In this document: positions 33,059 to 41,760 of the stretch, one piece after another
Numbering within the stretch: position 1 is the first letter of the stretch
Layout: the number at the start of each line of letters is the position of its first letter
Source: Phascolarctobacterium sp.
Lineage (GTDB): Bacteria > Bacillota > Negativicutes > Acidaminococcales > Acidaminococcaceae
Assembly: GCA_017467905.1 (NCBI GenBank)
Contig: JAFUKD010000028.1
Span: 1-64,000 of the forward strand
Length of the DNA stretch: 64,000 nt
Direction of reading: 5' to 3'
The notes under the pieces: model-generated
Told to the model about the DNA's origin: nothing
Database searches by the model: none
Seen by the model: only the letters and a program-made list of their open reading frames with translations
Made by a program: the position numbers and the translations under genes

Positions 33059-35214
33059 AAAATATCACTACTTTCCTGTAAACGCTCCGCCAACAGCGAA
33101 TAGCGACGGCGGGTTTTGTCATTTTCCACAGCAGTACGCACCGCAGTCTTAGTCCCCACCAAAAGCACCTGCTTTTTGGCACGGGTCACTGCCGTGTACA
33201 ATAGATTACGCTGCAGCATAACGTAATGACTGGGAACCATCAGCAAAATTACATTGGGGTACTCACTCCCCTGAGATTTATGCACGCTCATAGCGTAGGC
33301 AAGCTGTAATTCTTCCAGCTCGCTTTGAGCGTAGGTAACGAAGTCCCCTTCCGGACGTTCCGGATAGGCAACGGTAATAGCCTTGCCTTCCACCCGCACA
33401 ACTCTGCCAATGTCGCCATTAAAGACCTCTTTTTCGTAGTTGTTGCGAATTTGCATCACCTTATCCCCTACACGCAGCACATTACCGGGAATATTTACTT
33501 CCGGCTTGCTACTGCTTGGCGGATTCATATACTGCTGTAAAATTTTGTTAAGGTTCTGCACGCCGCAAGGGTTCTTGTGCATGGGAGAAAGCACCTGCAC
33601 GCTACGCCAATCACTTGCCGCAACCATCTCTGCGTAGGTTCGTGCAACATGCTCTGCTGCCGCAAGCTCATTGGTAAATTCTATCAGCTTGAATTCATCG
33701 TTATCAGTGAACTCCGGCATCCTGCCCCTGTTAATACTATGAGCATTGCGGACAATGGGGCTAACCTCTGCCTGACGGAAAACATTTTCCAAGCGCACAA
33801 CGGGCATCTTCTGGCTGCGGATAATATCCTTCAACACGGAACCTGCGCCCACAGAGGGCAGCTGGTCAACGTCTCCTACAAAAATCAGTCTACAGCCTCC
33901 GGGTACAGCCTTCAGCAAATGATAGGTCAGGCTAATATCCAGCATGGAAGCTTCGTCGATGATGATTGCCTCTGCATCCAAAGGATCTTGGTCATCCTTA
34001 CCGAAATTAAAGCCACCGCTGTTAGGCTGGTATTCCAATAAACGGTGTACGGTAAGTGCAGGATGTCCTGCGCTTTCTGCCAAACGACGGGCAGCGCGAC
34101 CTGTTGGCGCCGCCAAAAGAATACGGCACCCAGCCTTCTCCAGCACATTCAAAATACCTTTAACAACTGTTGTCTTGCCCGTACCGGGGCCACCTGTCAA
34201 AACAAAGACGCCATGTTCCAGCGAGGCATAAATGGCTTCCTTTTGAGCTTCCGCCAAGTTAATACCTGCCTCCTGCTCCCATTCAGCGATAACCTTATCT
34301 GCATTCACCCTGCCCAATGGCTTTGCCTGGTCACGCAGGGCTAACAGACGACGGGCAGTACCAACCTCTGCTTTATACAAATATTCTGGGTAAATCAAGC
34401 GCATGCCGCTAACTTCTTCGGTGCGCAATAAATCCTTGCTTAATAATTTGGCAAATACCTCCTGTACCTGCATACTCTCAATTAAAAGAGCCCGCTCTGT
34501 TTCACGCACCAGCAATTCCTCCGGCACGCAGGTATGGCCTGCCGCAGCAGCCTGAGTCAGGGCGTAACTTAATCCCGCAATAATACGCTCGTCACAGTCA
34601 CGCTCCATCCCCATTGCCATGGCAATTCTATCTGCAGTCTTAAAGCCTATACCATTCACATCATTGGCAAGGCTGTAAGGGTTCTCTTTAATTCTTGTGA
34701 TGGCAGTATTGCCGTAGGCAGCCTGCAATTTGGTAGCGTAACCGCTACTTACTCCGTGAGATTCCAAAAACAGCATCAGCTCACGCATTTCCGAAAGCTC
34801 TGCATAGGCTTCGCCAATAACGCTCGCCTTTTTAGCGCTAATGCCGCGCACCTCTGCCAAGCGCTCAGGAAAATTGCCAAGCACGTCCAAGGTACTCTCG
34901 CCAAACTGCTCTACAATGCGGGCAGCAATTACGGGACCAATGCCCTTGATAGCGCCACTGGCAAGGAAGCGCTCAATGCCTGCAGCAGATGTTGGCTGTA
35001 CAACTCTGCAAACCGCTGCATCAAATTGCCTGCCAAAACGTGCGTGCTCTACCCAACGTCCTTCCAAAATAACGTTTTCTCCCAAATAGGGAGCTGGCCC
35101 GTGATAAACAGCACTTGTATGTCCATTCTGCCTACTATCAACACGCAGAACGCTAAACATTCCATCTTCACTTTGAAAAATTATATCTTCTATTAAGCCT
35201 TCCAGCTGTTCCAT
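33055..35214 (-). CDS. recD2: RecD2-type ATP-dependent DNA helicase
   Basis: 719-residue SF1B helicase. An N-terminal OB-like and helix-hairpin-helix region (ASGAIKGIGPVIAARIVE, VRGISAKKASVIGEAYAE) identifies RecD2 rather than RecBCD RecD. Walker A is LTGGPGTGKTTVVK, Walker B IIIDEASMLD, and later FVGDVDQLPSVGAGSVL, SVHKSQGSEYPNV and the C-terminal VTRAKKQVLLVG give the remaining motifs. I start at ATG 35214 with GGTGAAAGA before it. First gene of the recD2-comF-permease-dinB run; a TATAAT at 35252-35257 is its likely -10. Confidence 0.96.
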   Translation of the reverse strand: MEQLEGLIEDIIFQSEDGMFSVLRVDSRQNGHTSAVYHGPAPYLGENVILEGRWVEHARFGRQFDAAVCRVVQPTSAAGIERFLASGAIKGIGPVIAARIVEQFGESTLDVLGNFPERLAEVRGISAKKASVIGEAYAELSEMRELMLFLESHGVSSGYATKLQAAYGNTAITRIKENPYSLANDVNGIGFKTADRIAMAMGMERDCDERIIAGLSYALTQAAAAGHTCVPEELLVRETERALLIESMQVQEVFAKLLSKDLLRTEEVSGMRLIYPEYLYKAEVGTARRLLALRDQAKPLGRVNADKVIAEWEQEAGINLAEAQKEAIYASLEHGVFVLTGGPGTGKTTVVKGILNVLEKAGCRILLAAPTGRAARRLAESAGHPALTVHRLLEYQPNSGGFNFGKDDQDPLDAEAIIIDEASMLDISLTYHLLKAVPGGCRLIFVGDVDQLPSVGAGSVLKDIIRSQKMPVVRLENVFRQAEVSPIVRNAHSINRGRMPEFTDNDEFKLIEFTNELAAAEHVARTYAEMVAASDWRSVQVLSPMHKNPCGVQNLNKILQQYMNPPSSSKPEVNIPGNVLRVGDKVMQIRNNYEKEVFNGDIGRVVRVEGKAITVAYPERPEGDFVTYAQSELEELQLAYAMSVHKSQGSEYPNVILLMVPSHYVMLQRNLLYTAVTRAKKQVLLVGTKTAVRTAVENDKTRRRYSLLAERLQESSDIF

Positions 35215-35290
35215 TCTTTCACCGCCACATTTAAACAAATGTTCTGCCACAATTATAACACGAAACCACTACGAAAGGAATATTAGTGCT

Positions 35291-35319
35291 TTGACAAACA
35301 CAATTTTTTTAGCTATAAT
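35291..35319 (+). promoter_or_regulatory. Promoter of the SpeD-like gene
   Basis: TTGACA (35291-35296), 17-base spacer, TATAAT (35314-35319), about 23 bases before the GTG start region; divergent from recD2. Confidence 0.9.
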
Positions 35320-35348
35320 TAAATATACTTAAAAAATAGAGGTGTACC

Positions 35349-35819
35349 GTGAAAGTGAAGAAGTTTACTGGCAAGTTAATTGCTGTTGATATGTATAATT
35401 GTAGCGATGTAATCATCAGCGACCCAAATGCTGCTAAGGAGCAATTGCAACACGCTTGTAATGTATTTGCATTGCAGCCTAGCGACATCATAATCCGCAA
35501 GGAAGAAGAACAAAGCGAATACTCTTTGTTTGTTATCTGTAAGCAAGGGCATGTAACTCTGCATGTGTATCCTGAGCTGGGCTTTGCTACTGCAGATGTC
35601 TTTAGCTGCTTGGAAGGTGCTGAACCTGAAAACGTTACAAAATATCTGCGCTCCTATTTCGATGCCGATAAATCTAAAATCACTCTCTTAGACCGCGGTG
35701 ACTTCGGTACTTTAAGCGATATGAAGCCTCATCGTCGCTCTAACGTAAAATTTATCCGCCGTACCCAAAACCTTGGCGGTAAATTGAAAGATATTATTAT
35801 GAAACCTCGTCCCATCTAA
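35349..35819 (+). CDS. S-adenosylmethionine decarboxylase-like protein without the pyruvoyl serine
   Basis: The central segment HVTLHVYPELGFATADVFSC aligns with SpeD (HLTIHxxPExGYAxxDxxTC), keeping the second His (H72) and the Cys (C87) used in catalysis. But the self-cleavage site SESH reads CKQGH: glycine 67 stands where the serine that becomes pyruvate should be. The protein therefore should not autoprocess or decarboxylate by the known route. A basic tail of about 40 residues (KPHRRSNVKFIRRTQNLGGK) is extra. GTG start with GAGGTG four bases before it. Strong own promoter and terminator. It may have become a binding or regulatory protein, or act by another chemistry. Confidence 0.8.
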   Translation: MKVKKFTGKLIAVDMYNCSDVIISDPNAAKEQLQHACNVFALQPSDIIIRKEEEQSEYSLFVICKQGHVTLHVYPELGFATADVFSCLEGAEPENVTKYLRSYFDADKSKITLLDRGDFGTLSDMKPHRRSNVKFIRRTQNLGGKLKDIIMKPRPI

Positions 35820-35826
35820 AAAGTTA

Positions 35827-35853
35827 AAGCTGCCTTGCAAGGCAGCTTTTTTA
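35827..35853 (+). terminator. Terminator of the SpeD-like gene
   Basis: AAGCTGCCTTGCAAGGCAGCTT perfect stem (two ten-base arms around a central TGCA-like turn; 35827-35848) followed by a T run. Confidence 0.9.
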
Positions 35854-35948
35854 TAGTGTTTACTTAAAATCTTAAACACGTCATAGGCACCTTATAACAA
35901 GTCAAACCAAAATCAGACAGTACTTACCACGCGTTCAATGGAGGAATT

Positions 35949-36641
35949 ATGAAATACATTTTCTGGGATATAGACGGAACCTTGCTCTTAACCGGTGGCG
36001 CCAGCGTCATGGCAATGATTGACGTTATCAAGGAGCATTATTTTTTGAAAGACTTTAAATTTGCAGCATCCTTAGCTGGCCGCACCGATTCTGAAATTAT
36101 CAAGAGTGCTGTGCTGCAAATCAAGGGTAAGTTCAACGCAGCAGACGCCGCTAATCTGCTCATCCGTTACCACATGGCACTGCCAAAATTTCTACCCCAA
36201 TGCTATGGCAGCCTGCTTTATAATGTGGAAGAAACCTTAAAATTTTTTGATGACCCTGCCAACGGCTATAAAAATTGCCTGCTGACCGGTAACACCAAGA
36301 CCGGTGCCAAATTAAAGCTTGCTTACTACGGCATTGAAAAATATTTTGATTTCAACCGCAGTGTCTTTGGCGAAGCAAGCGAGGACCGTACTCAGCTGGC
36401 AAAAATTCTCTGGCAACGTTTCTATGCTGTTGACCCTTCCATTACTCCGGACCAATTCATTTTCGTAGGCGACACTCCTAACGATGTTAAGTGCGCCCAC
36501 GCCATTGATGCTAAATGCTTAATCGTTTTGCACGGTTCCAGCTATAGCCGCGAAGATTTTGAACAGGTTAAGCCCTGGAAAATCATCGACCATCTTCCCG
36601 ATGACCCACGCGAATTAAAAGCCCTCTTTGACGAGGCGTAG
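35949..36641 (+). CDS. HAD-superfamily phosphatase
   Basis: YIFWDIDGTLLLTGGAS is HAD motif I, LLTGNTKTGAKLKL motif II, and FVGDTPNDVKCA motif IV; a helical cap lies between residues about 20 and 95. This resembles phosphoglycolate-phosphatase-like enzymes, 230 residues. GGAGG precedes the ATG. The exported pentapeptide protein follows after 13 bases, so both are probably one transcript. Substrate unknown. Confidence 0.9.
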   Translation: MKYIFWDIDGTLLLTGGASVMAMIDVIKEHYFLKDFKFAASLAGRTDSEIIKSAVLQIKGKFNAADAANLLIRYHMALPKFLPQCYGSLLYNVEETLKFFDDPANGYKNCLLTGNTKTGAKLKLAYYGIEKYFDFNRSVFGEASEDRTQLAKILWQRFYAVDPSITPDQFIFVGDTPNDVKCAHAIDAKCLIVLHGSSYSREDFEQVKPWKIIDHLPDDPRELKALFDEA

Positions 36642-36654
36642 AAAGTGAGAAGCA

Positions 36655-37389
36655 ATGAAAAAATTACTACTTATGTTAGCTTGCCTAATGCTTAACAGCG
36701 TTACCTTCGCCTACAGCAACGAAGACTTGGCAACGGTACAAGCAGGTAGCAACTGCATTGGCGGCGACCTTTCCGGTGCAGACTTGTCCGGCTTGGATTT
36801 ATCCGGACGTAACTTTACAGGCACCAACTTCACCCAGGCGCGCTTGATTGGTGCAAACTTCAATGACTCCTATCTCAACGACGCAGTGTTCGATAACGCG
36901 CTGATGAGTAAGGCATCCTTCCGCAACGCAGATATTACGAAGGCAAGCTTTAAATATGTTTACGCAAGCGAAGCAGATTTTACCAATGCAGATTTGAGTG
37001 CCAGCAATTTATATCGTGCGCAGCTGCGTTCCACAAAATTTTTGAATGCCAACCTGCAACATCTTGAGGCTCAGGAAGCTTCAATGGATAGCATCATTGC
37101 AGATTACGCAGACTTTAGCAACGCCAACCTGCCCTACAGCTGGATGTACAAGGCTCAGCTGAAAAACGCCTGCTTTATCGGTGCAAACCTGTACAGTACA
37201 AAAATGCAGTATGCCGATTTAACCGATGCAGATATGAGTAGTGCCAAGATGGGTAAGACGATCTTGCGCGGCGCTATTCTCGCCAATACTAAATTCAACG
37301 CCGCAGTTTTAGATAATGCGGACCTGCGCTACGCCGATATGACCTACACGGAATTTGGCACTGCCACCAAAGTCAATGTAAAATTTTAA
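36655..37389 (+). CDS. Exported pentapeptide-repeat protein
   Basis: A signal peptide (MKKLLLMLACLMLNSVTFA) is followed by about 200 residues of A(D/N)LxX repeats, such as GGDLSGADLSGLDLSG and FTNADLSASNLYRAQL, forming a right-handed quadrilateral beta-helix. Export would place it in the periplasm or on the surface, unlike the cytoplasmic Qnr/MfpA proteins that mimic DNA. Function unknown. Paired with a HAD phosphatase; no other domain is attached. Confidence 0.88.
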   Translation: MKKLLLMLACLMLNSVTFAYSNEDLATVQAGSNCIGGDLSGADLSGLDLSGRNFTGTNFTQARLIGANFNDSYLNDAVFDNALMSKASFRNADITKASFKYVYASEADFTNADLSASNLYRAQLRSTKFLNANLQHLEAQEASMDSIIADYADFSNANLPYSWMYKAQLKNACFIGANLYSTKMQYADLTDADMSSAKMGKTILRGAILANTKFNAAVLDNADLRYADMTYTEFGTATKVNVKF

Positions 37390-37413
37390 AATGTCTTATA
37401 TGCTATAAATTAA

Positions 37414-37465
37414 GAAGAGCAGACGAAATCTTAGCTAACAACTAATTTTCGTCTGCTTCTTTATA
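37414..37465 (+). terminator. Terminator after the pentapeptide gene
   Basis: Stem GAAG(ag)CAGACGAAA/TTTCGTCTGCTTC (37414-37428 with 37447-37459), then TTTATATTTAT. It lies between convergent genes. Confidence 0.75.
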
Positions 37466-37499
37466 TTTATAGTAGGCTTATCCAAGCCTTTACCTTCCA

Positions 37500-38543
37500 C
37501 TACACGACGCGTTTCAGCAAGGTATTATATTCTTCTGTTACTACATTAGGCTCCAGTAAATCTGCCAAATATTCCAGCTGCTTACGGCTTGTCTTTGGCT
37601 TGGTCAAATTCCAGTAAGCTATTTCCAGCTGCACCAGTAAATCAACCCAAGACTGCACGCCGGCAGTAAGATGTTTTTTTAATAGCTCCTGCCATTGGCG
37701 GATAATGTCCAAATCGTCCTGCATACCAACCCGCGCTACATTAGCAATCCATTCACGAATACTACGCAGCACAATTACAAGGTATTGCTGACGTAAGCCT
37801 TCGTCAAAACGAAGCTTACCGGCACGTTTCAAAAGCAACAGGTAAAAATATTGCAGCTCCTTATAAGAAACAAAAGCTTTTTCAAAACCATCCCAACGAC
37901 TGTACATTTGCAGGTGCATGTTTAGCTGCAGTAAAGTTAGCTTCATAAGCTGCAGGTCCTTCTTTTTCAAAAGAGCTTTTAGCAAAACACCAAGCAGAAA
38001 CTTATTGACCTCGTCCCATTTTCTACGTGCCATTTGAGCGATAAGGCTTGTCCATTCATTGAAAAGAACTTGTACCAATTTTTTATCTGTAATAGCATTG
38101 ATAAGCCTGCCTGCCAAATTTCGCAGAACTGGTAAGCAAGCAAGGTAACGCCTGTCACACACGATAAAGGTCAGAGCAATGACAAAATCAACAGCTTTAG
38201 ACTGCTCTACCTGCGATAAGGCTTGCTGCAGTCTTATTTCTGATGCCAACAGCCATTCCATGAACAGTTCGCCATTACGGGTGCGCGCCGCCATCACCAA
38301 CATATTTTTTACACAAACTAAATAACAGAAGGCTGAACCCTTGGAGCTGCCAACAGCAAGCAGCTCCTCAAAGCACGCCTGTGCTTCTGAGAGCCTTCCT
38401 GTTTTCAGTCCTATGCATCCCAACAGGCTTACCTGCTGCAATGCTTGGTCACCTTCTGCTTCTTTTGCTTGGTGCAGCACGGAAAAAGCCTGCTCTAAAA
38501 TTTGCTGCCATTCAACACTTTTATCAGCAATTACTTCTTCCAT
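37500..38543 (-). CDS. Helical protein of unknown function (TPR-like)
   Basis: 347 residues, almost entirely predicted alpha helix and rich in Leu, Gln and Lys. The N-terminal part (QQVSLLGCIGLKTGRLSEAQACFEELL) looks like a TPR pair, and repeated helices continue. No signal peptide, membrane segment or catalytic motif is visible. ATG 38543 is chosen since AGGTGG lies eight bases upstream; an in-frame GTG at 38555 overlaps that site. It follows pyk by 23 bases and is the last gene of the etfB-etfA-orf-pyk run. Confidence 0.75.
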   Translation of the reverse strand: MEEVIADKSVEWQQILEQAFSVLHQAKEAEGDQALQQVSLLGCIGLKTGRLSEAQACFEELLAVGSSKGSAFCYLVCVKNMLVMAARTRNGELFMEWLLASEIRLQQALSQVEQSKAVDFVIALTFIVCDRRYLACLPVLRNLAGRLINAITDKKLVQVLFNEWTSLIAQMARRKWDEVNKFLLGVLLKALLKKKDLQLMKLTLLQLNMHLQMYSRWDGFEKAFVSYKELQYFYLLLLKRAGKLRFDEGLRQQYLVIVLRSIREWIANVARVGMQDDLDIIRQWQELLKKHLTAGVQSWVDLLVQLEIAYWNLTKPKTSRKQLEYLADLLEPNVVTEEYNTLLKRVV

Positions 38544-38566
38544 GATTACACCCACCTAATTTTGAA

Positions 38567-40318
38567 TTACAAATTAATATTACCATCGTAAACTACGCCG
38601 GCAACAGTATCCACAGATACAACCTGGCCATCCTGCAAAACAGTAGTAGCATTAGCTGCGCCTACCAATACAGGAATTCCGCAGGTCACGCCTACGATAG
38701 CAGTAGAGGAAGTCAAGCCGCCTTCTTCAGAGATGATGGCAGCTGCCTTTTGGCTTGCAAGCAGCACGTTTTCATCGTTGAGTACATCAACGACCAGAAT
38801 GTCACCGCTTTGCAATTTATTTTGAAAATCAGCAGTAGTTACTGCCTTGCAAACTTTGCCGGTTACGGATTTTTTACCAATGCCGACACCACACAATAAT
38901 TTAGTTCCCACATTAACCACCTTGATTAAATTGGTACTGCCCACCTTACCAACAGGCACGCCCGCAGTAATGATTACGCAGTCGCCTTCCTTAATATAGC
39001 CTTGCTCCATAGCGCAGGCAAGAGAAAGCTCTATCATTTCATCAGTATTTTCAGAGTAAGGACCCAGCAAGGGTTTTACGCCCCAATAATATTGCATGGC
39101 GCGCACCCTCGTAATGGAATTAGAAGCAGCAATTACTGTTGCACGAGGCTTGTATTTGGAAATCATCCTTGCGGTAAAACCTGAAGATGTAATGGTCAGA
39201 ATTGCATCAGCGTTAATTTCTTCCGCAATCTGAACAGTAGCATGGCTGATTGCGTCAGTGGAATTGATGCGTTCGCTAATACCCTTCTTCTGGAAAATGG
39301 ATACATAGTCCAACGCTTCTTCCGTACGCTGAGCAATCTTCGCCATTGTCTCCACTGCTTCCAAGGGATAATCGCCGGAAGCCGTTTCACCGGACAGCAT
39401 AATTACGTCAGAACCATCGAAGATGGAATTGGCAACGTCGCTTGCTTCCGCACGGGTTGCACGGTAGCTGTGCATCATGCTTTCCAGCATTTGAGTTGCG
39501 GTAATTACAGGCTTGCCTGCCTTGTTGCAACGGGCGATAATATCCTTTTGTACCAAGGGAACAACCTCAGAAGGAATTTCTACACCTAAATCGCCACGAG
39601 CAACCATAACACCGTCAGATACATTGATGATTTCGTCAATATGCTGCACGCCTGCTTCGTTTTCAATTTTAGAGATAATGCCAATGGAAGAACCTGCATC
39701 CTCTAAAATCTTGCGGATTGCAAGAACGTCATCTGCCTTTTGTACGAAGGAAGCCGCAATATAATCCATATCGTTAGCTACGGCAAAAAGGATATCTGCC
39801 TTGTCCTGTTCGGATAAAAAAGGCAAATTAAGCTCTACACCGGGGCAAGCAACGCGTTTACGATTGCTTACTTCGCCGCCATGCACAACCTTGGTGTGAA
39901 TCTTGCAGCCTTCAATGGCAGTTACTTCCAAAGAGAGCAAGCCATCTGCCAGTAAAATTTTACTGCCAGCCTGCACCTCCTTTGGCAAGCCATCATAATT
40001 CACATGAGCAAGGTGTTCGTCGCCCAACACGTCTTCCGTCGTAAGAACGAACTCATCACCTGCGTTTAAGATTACTTTATCGTTAGCAAACATACCCAAG
40101 CGCATTTCGGGACCCTTGGTATCTGCAATGGTAGCAATAACCTTGCCCACCCTTTCGGCAGCAGCCTTTACCATTGCCAAACGTTTGCCATGATCTTCGT
40201 GTGAGCCGTGGGAAAAGTTAAAACGTGCCAGGTCCATACCTGCCCGCATCATTTTTCCTAAAAGCTCTATGTCATCAGTGCTAGGACCAACAGTACAAAT
40301 AATTTTAGTCTTTTTCAT
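38567..40318 (-). CDS. pyk: Pyruvate kinase with C-terminal PEP-utilizer-like domain
   Basis: Converts phosphoenolpyruvate and ADP to pyruvate and ATP. KTKIICTVGPSTDD and ARFNFSHGSHEDH open the A domain; ADTKGPEMRLG, ISKIENEAGVQHIDEI and MVARGDLGVEIP (active-site region), and VITATQMLESM follow. After the regulatory domain an extra segment of about 80 residues, as in Bacillus, contains EEGGLTSSTAIVG: the His of the usual GGLTSHAA motif is a Ser. Length 583. In a run with etfBA; a small protein gene lies 15 bases upstream. Confidence 0.97.
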   Translation of the reverse strand: MKKTKIICTVGPSTDDIELLGKMMRAGMDLARFNFSHGSHEDHGKRLAMVKAAAERVGKVIATIADTKGPEMRLGMFANDKVILNAGDEFVLTTEDVLGDEHLAHVNYDGLPKEVQAGSKILLADGLLSLEVTAIEGCKIHTKVVHGGEVSNRKRVACPGVELNLPFLSEQDKADILFAVANDMDYIAASFVQKADDVLAIRKILEDAGSSIGIISKIENEAGVQHIDEIINVSDGVMVARGDLGVEIPSEVVPLVQKDIIARCNKAGKPVITATQMLESMMHSYRATRAEASDVANSIFDGSDVIMLSGETASGDYPLEAVETMAKIAQRTEEALDYVSIFQKKGISERINSTDAISHATVQIAEEINADAILTITSSGFTARMISKYKPRATVIAASNSITRVRAMQYYWGVKPLLGPYSENTDEMIELSLACAMEQGYIKEGDCVIITAGVPVGKVGSTNLIKVVNVGTKLLCGVGIGKKSVTGKVCKAVTTADFQNKLQSGDILVVDVLNDENVLLASQKAAAIISEEGGLTSSTAIVGVTCGIPVLVGAANATTVLQDGQVVSVDTVAGVVYDGNINL

Positions 40319-40333
40319 TGTCAGTCACCTACT

Positions 40334-40528
40334 TTAGCCTTGAAATTGATGTTCGCGCAACACTTCGCAAGCATCTTCAGCCTCAGAAAAAGGCACACAA
40401 ATTTCGTATGCCTTTTTGTTCTTACCGCCTACGCCCTTCATCTGCACAAGAAAGCCGTTGGCGGTAAGCATATCTTTTATTTTTTTAGCACTATCTTCAC
40501 TATGAGCTATAAATACAACTTTCCACAT
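40334..40528 (-). CDS. Small conserved-looking protein (64 aa), DUF2007-like
   Basis: WKVVFIAHSEDSAKKIKDML and GFLVQMKGVGGKNKKAYEI suggest a small ferredoxin-like alpha/beta fold as in putative signal-transducing DUF2007 proteins; I am not certain of the family. CGGAGG precedes the ATG well. Sits between etfA and pyk with gaps of 21 and 15 bases, so it is co-transcribed. Confidence 0.75.
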   Translation of the reverse strand: MWKVVFIAHSEDSAKKIKDMLTANGFLVQMKGVGGKNKKAYEICVPFSEAEDACEVLREHQFQG

Positions 40529-40549
40529 AGGGAAGCGCCTCCGTAAAGA

Positions 40550-41749
40550 TTAGTTTTCTTTATAAGCTTTGATTTTAGCAATCAATTTGGGAATAATTAC
40601 GTTCGCATCACCAACGATACCGTATTGAGCGATATTGAAGATGGGAGCGTTAGCATCTTTATTGATTGCAATAACCATATCGGAACCGGTCATACCAGCC
40701 AAATGCTGAATAGCACCGGAGATACCGCAAGCAAAATAAATTTTCGGGGTAACAGTTTTACCGGATTGACCTACTTGACAGGAGTGACCAATCCAGCCTT
40801 CGTCAACAACTGCACGGGAACCTGCAACGGAACCATTTTCAAAGAGAGCAGCCAATTCTTCCAAAACTTTGAAATTATCAACAGAGCCCATACCACGACC
40901 GCCGGAGCAGATTACTTCTGCATCTTCGATTTTAATGGAGCTTGTGCCGGCAATAGTTTCTTTTTTGAGAAGTTTTACCGGAGATTCTACCAGGTTTGCA
41001 CAGGTGAAGTTAATTACTTCGCCGGTACGGGTTGCATCCATAGGTTTAGCTTTGAAAACTTTGGGACGAACGGTACCCATTTGCGGACGATTTTCTTTGC
41101 ACAAAATGGTTGCCAGAATGTTGCCGCCCAATGCAGGACGAGTCCATTCAACTACTTTGTTTTCGGTATCGATATCCAGAGCAGTGCAGTCTGCGCACAA
41201 GCCGGTCATCTTGCGAGCTGCAATACGAGGAGCAAGGTCGCGGCCATCAGCAGTTGCACCAATAAGAAGTGCGCTGGGTTTGTAAGCATCTACCAATTGG
41301 CAAACAGCATCGGTGTACAAATCAGTATTGTAATCAGCAAATTTAGCATCAGCGATTACATAAACCTTGTCTGCACCTGCAGCAATAAGTTTTTGGGGAA
41401 TTTCGCCTGCTTCAGAAGTAACCAGAACTGCACAGCAGTGTTCACCTGCTTTTGCAGCCAAATCAGAAGCAACGCCAATCAATTCATAGGTAACGCCAAC
41501 GGGTTCACCATTTTCCAGTTCAGTGATAACCCACAGGTCAGAGCCTTCATCATTTTCTACTTCTTTCTTTTCTACAGTGCTTTCCGGGGAAATAGCACCA
41601 ACGGGACATTCATTAACACAAGCACCGCAACCAATGCAGCAATCAGGATCAATATGTGCTTTGTCTTCTAAGGAAATAGCACCAACCGGGCAGATTGCTA
41701 CGCAAGCACCGCAGCCTACACAAGTTTCTTTATCTACGATCATTGCCAT
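40550..41749 (-). CDS. etfA: Electron-transfer flavoprotein alpha subunit with N-terminal di-cluster ferredoxin
   Basis: Residues 1-60 form a 2[4Fe-4S] ferredoxin domain (CVGCGACVAICP, CIGCGACVNECP). From about residue 70 the EtfA fold follows, with the FAD domain at the C-terminus: VVDEGWIGHSCQVGQSGKTV, YFACGISGAIQHLAGM, and VIAINKDANAPIF. Together with EtfB it passes electrons between flavin dehydrogenases and other carriers. The ferredoxin extension suggests exchange with ferredoxin, possibly flavin-based bifurcation, but no dehydrogenase gene is adjacent. 399 residues; GAGGTG is seven bases before the first ATG. Confidence 0.96.
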   Translation of the reverse strand: MAMIVDKETCVGCGACVAICPVGAISLEDKAHIDPDCCIGCGACVNECPVGAISPESTVEKKEVENDEGSDLWVITELENGEPVGVTYELIGVASDLAAKAGEHCCAVLVTSEAGEIPQKLIAAGADKVYVIADAKFADYNTDLYTDAVCQLVDAYKPSALLIGATADGRDLAPRIAARKMTGLCADCTALDIDTENKVVEWTRPALGGNILATILCKENRPQMGTVRPKVFKAKPMDATRTGEVINFTCANLVESPVKLLKKETIAGTSSIKIEDAEVICSGGRGMGSVDNFKVLEELAALFENGSVAGSRAVVDEGWIGHSCQVGQSGKTVTPKIYFACGISGAIQHLAGMTGSDMVIAINKDANAPIFNIAQYGIVGDANVIIPKLIAKIKAYKEN

Positions 41750-41760
41750 CTATATTCACC

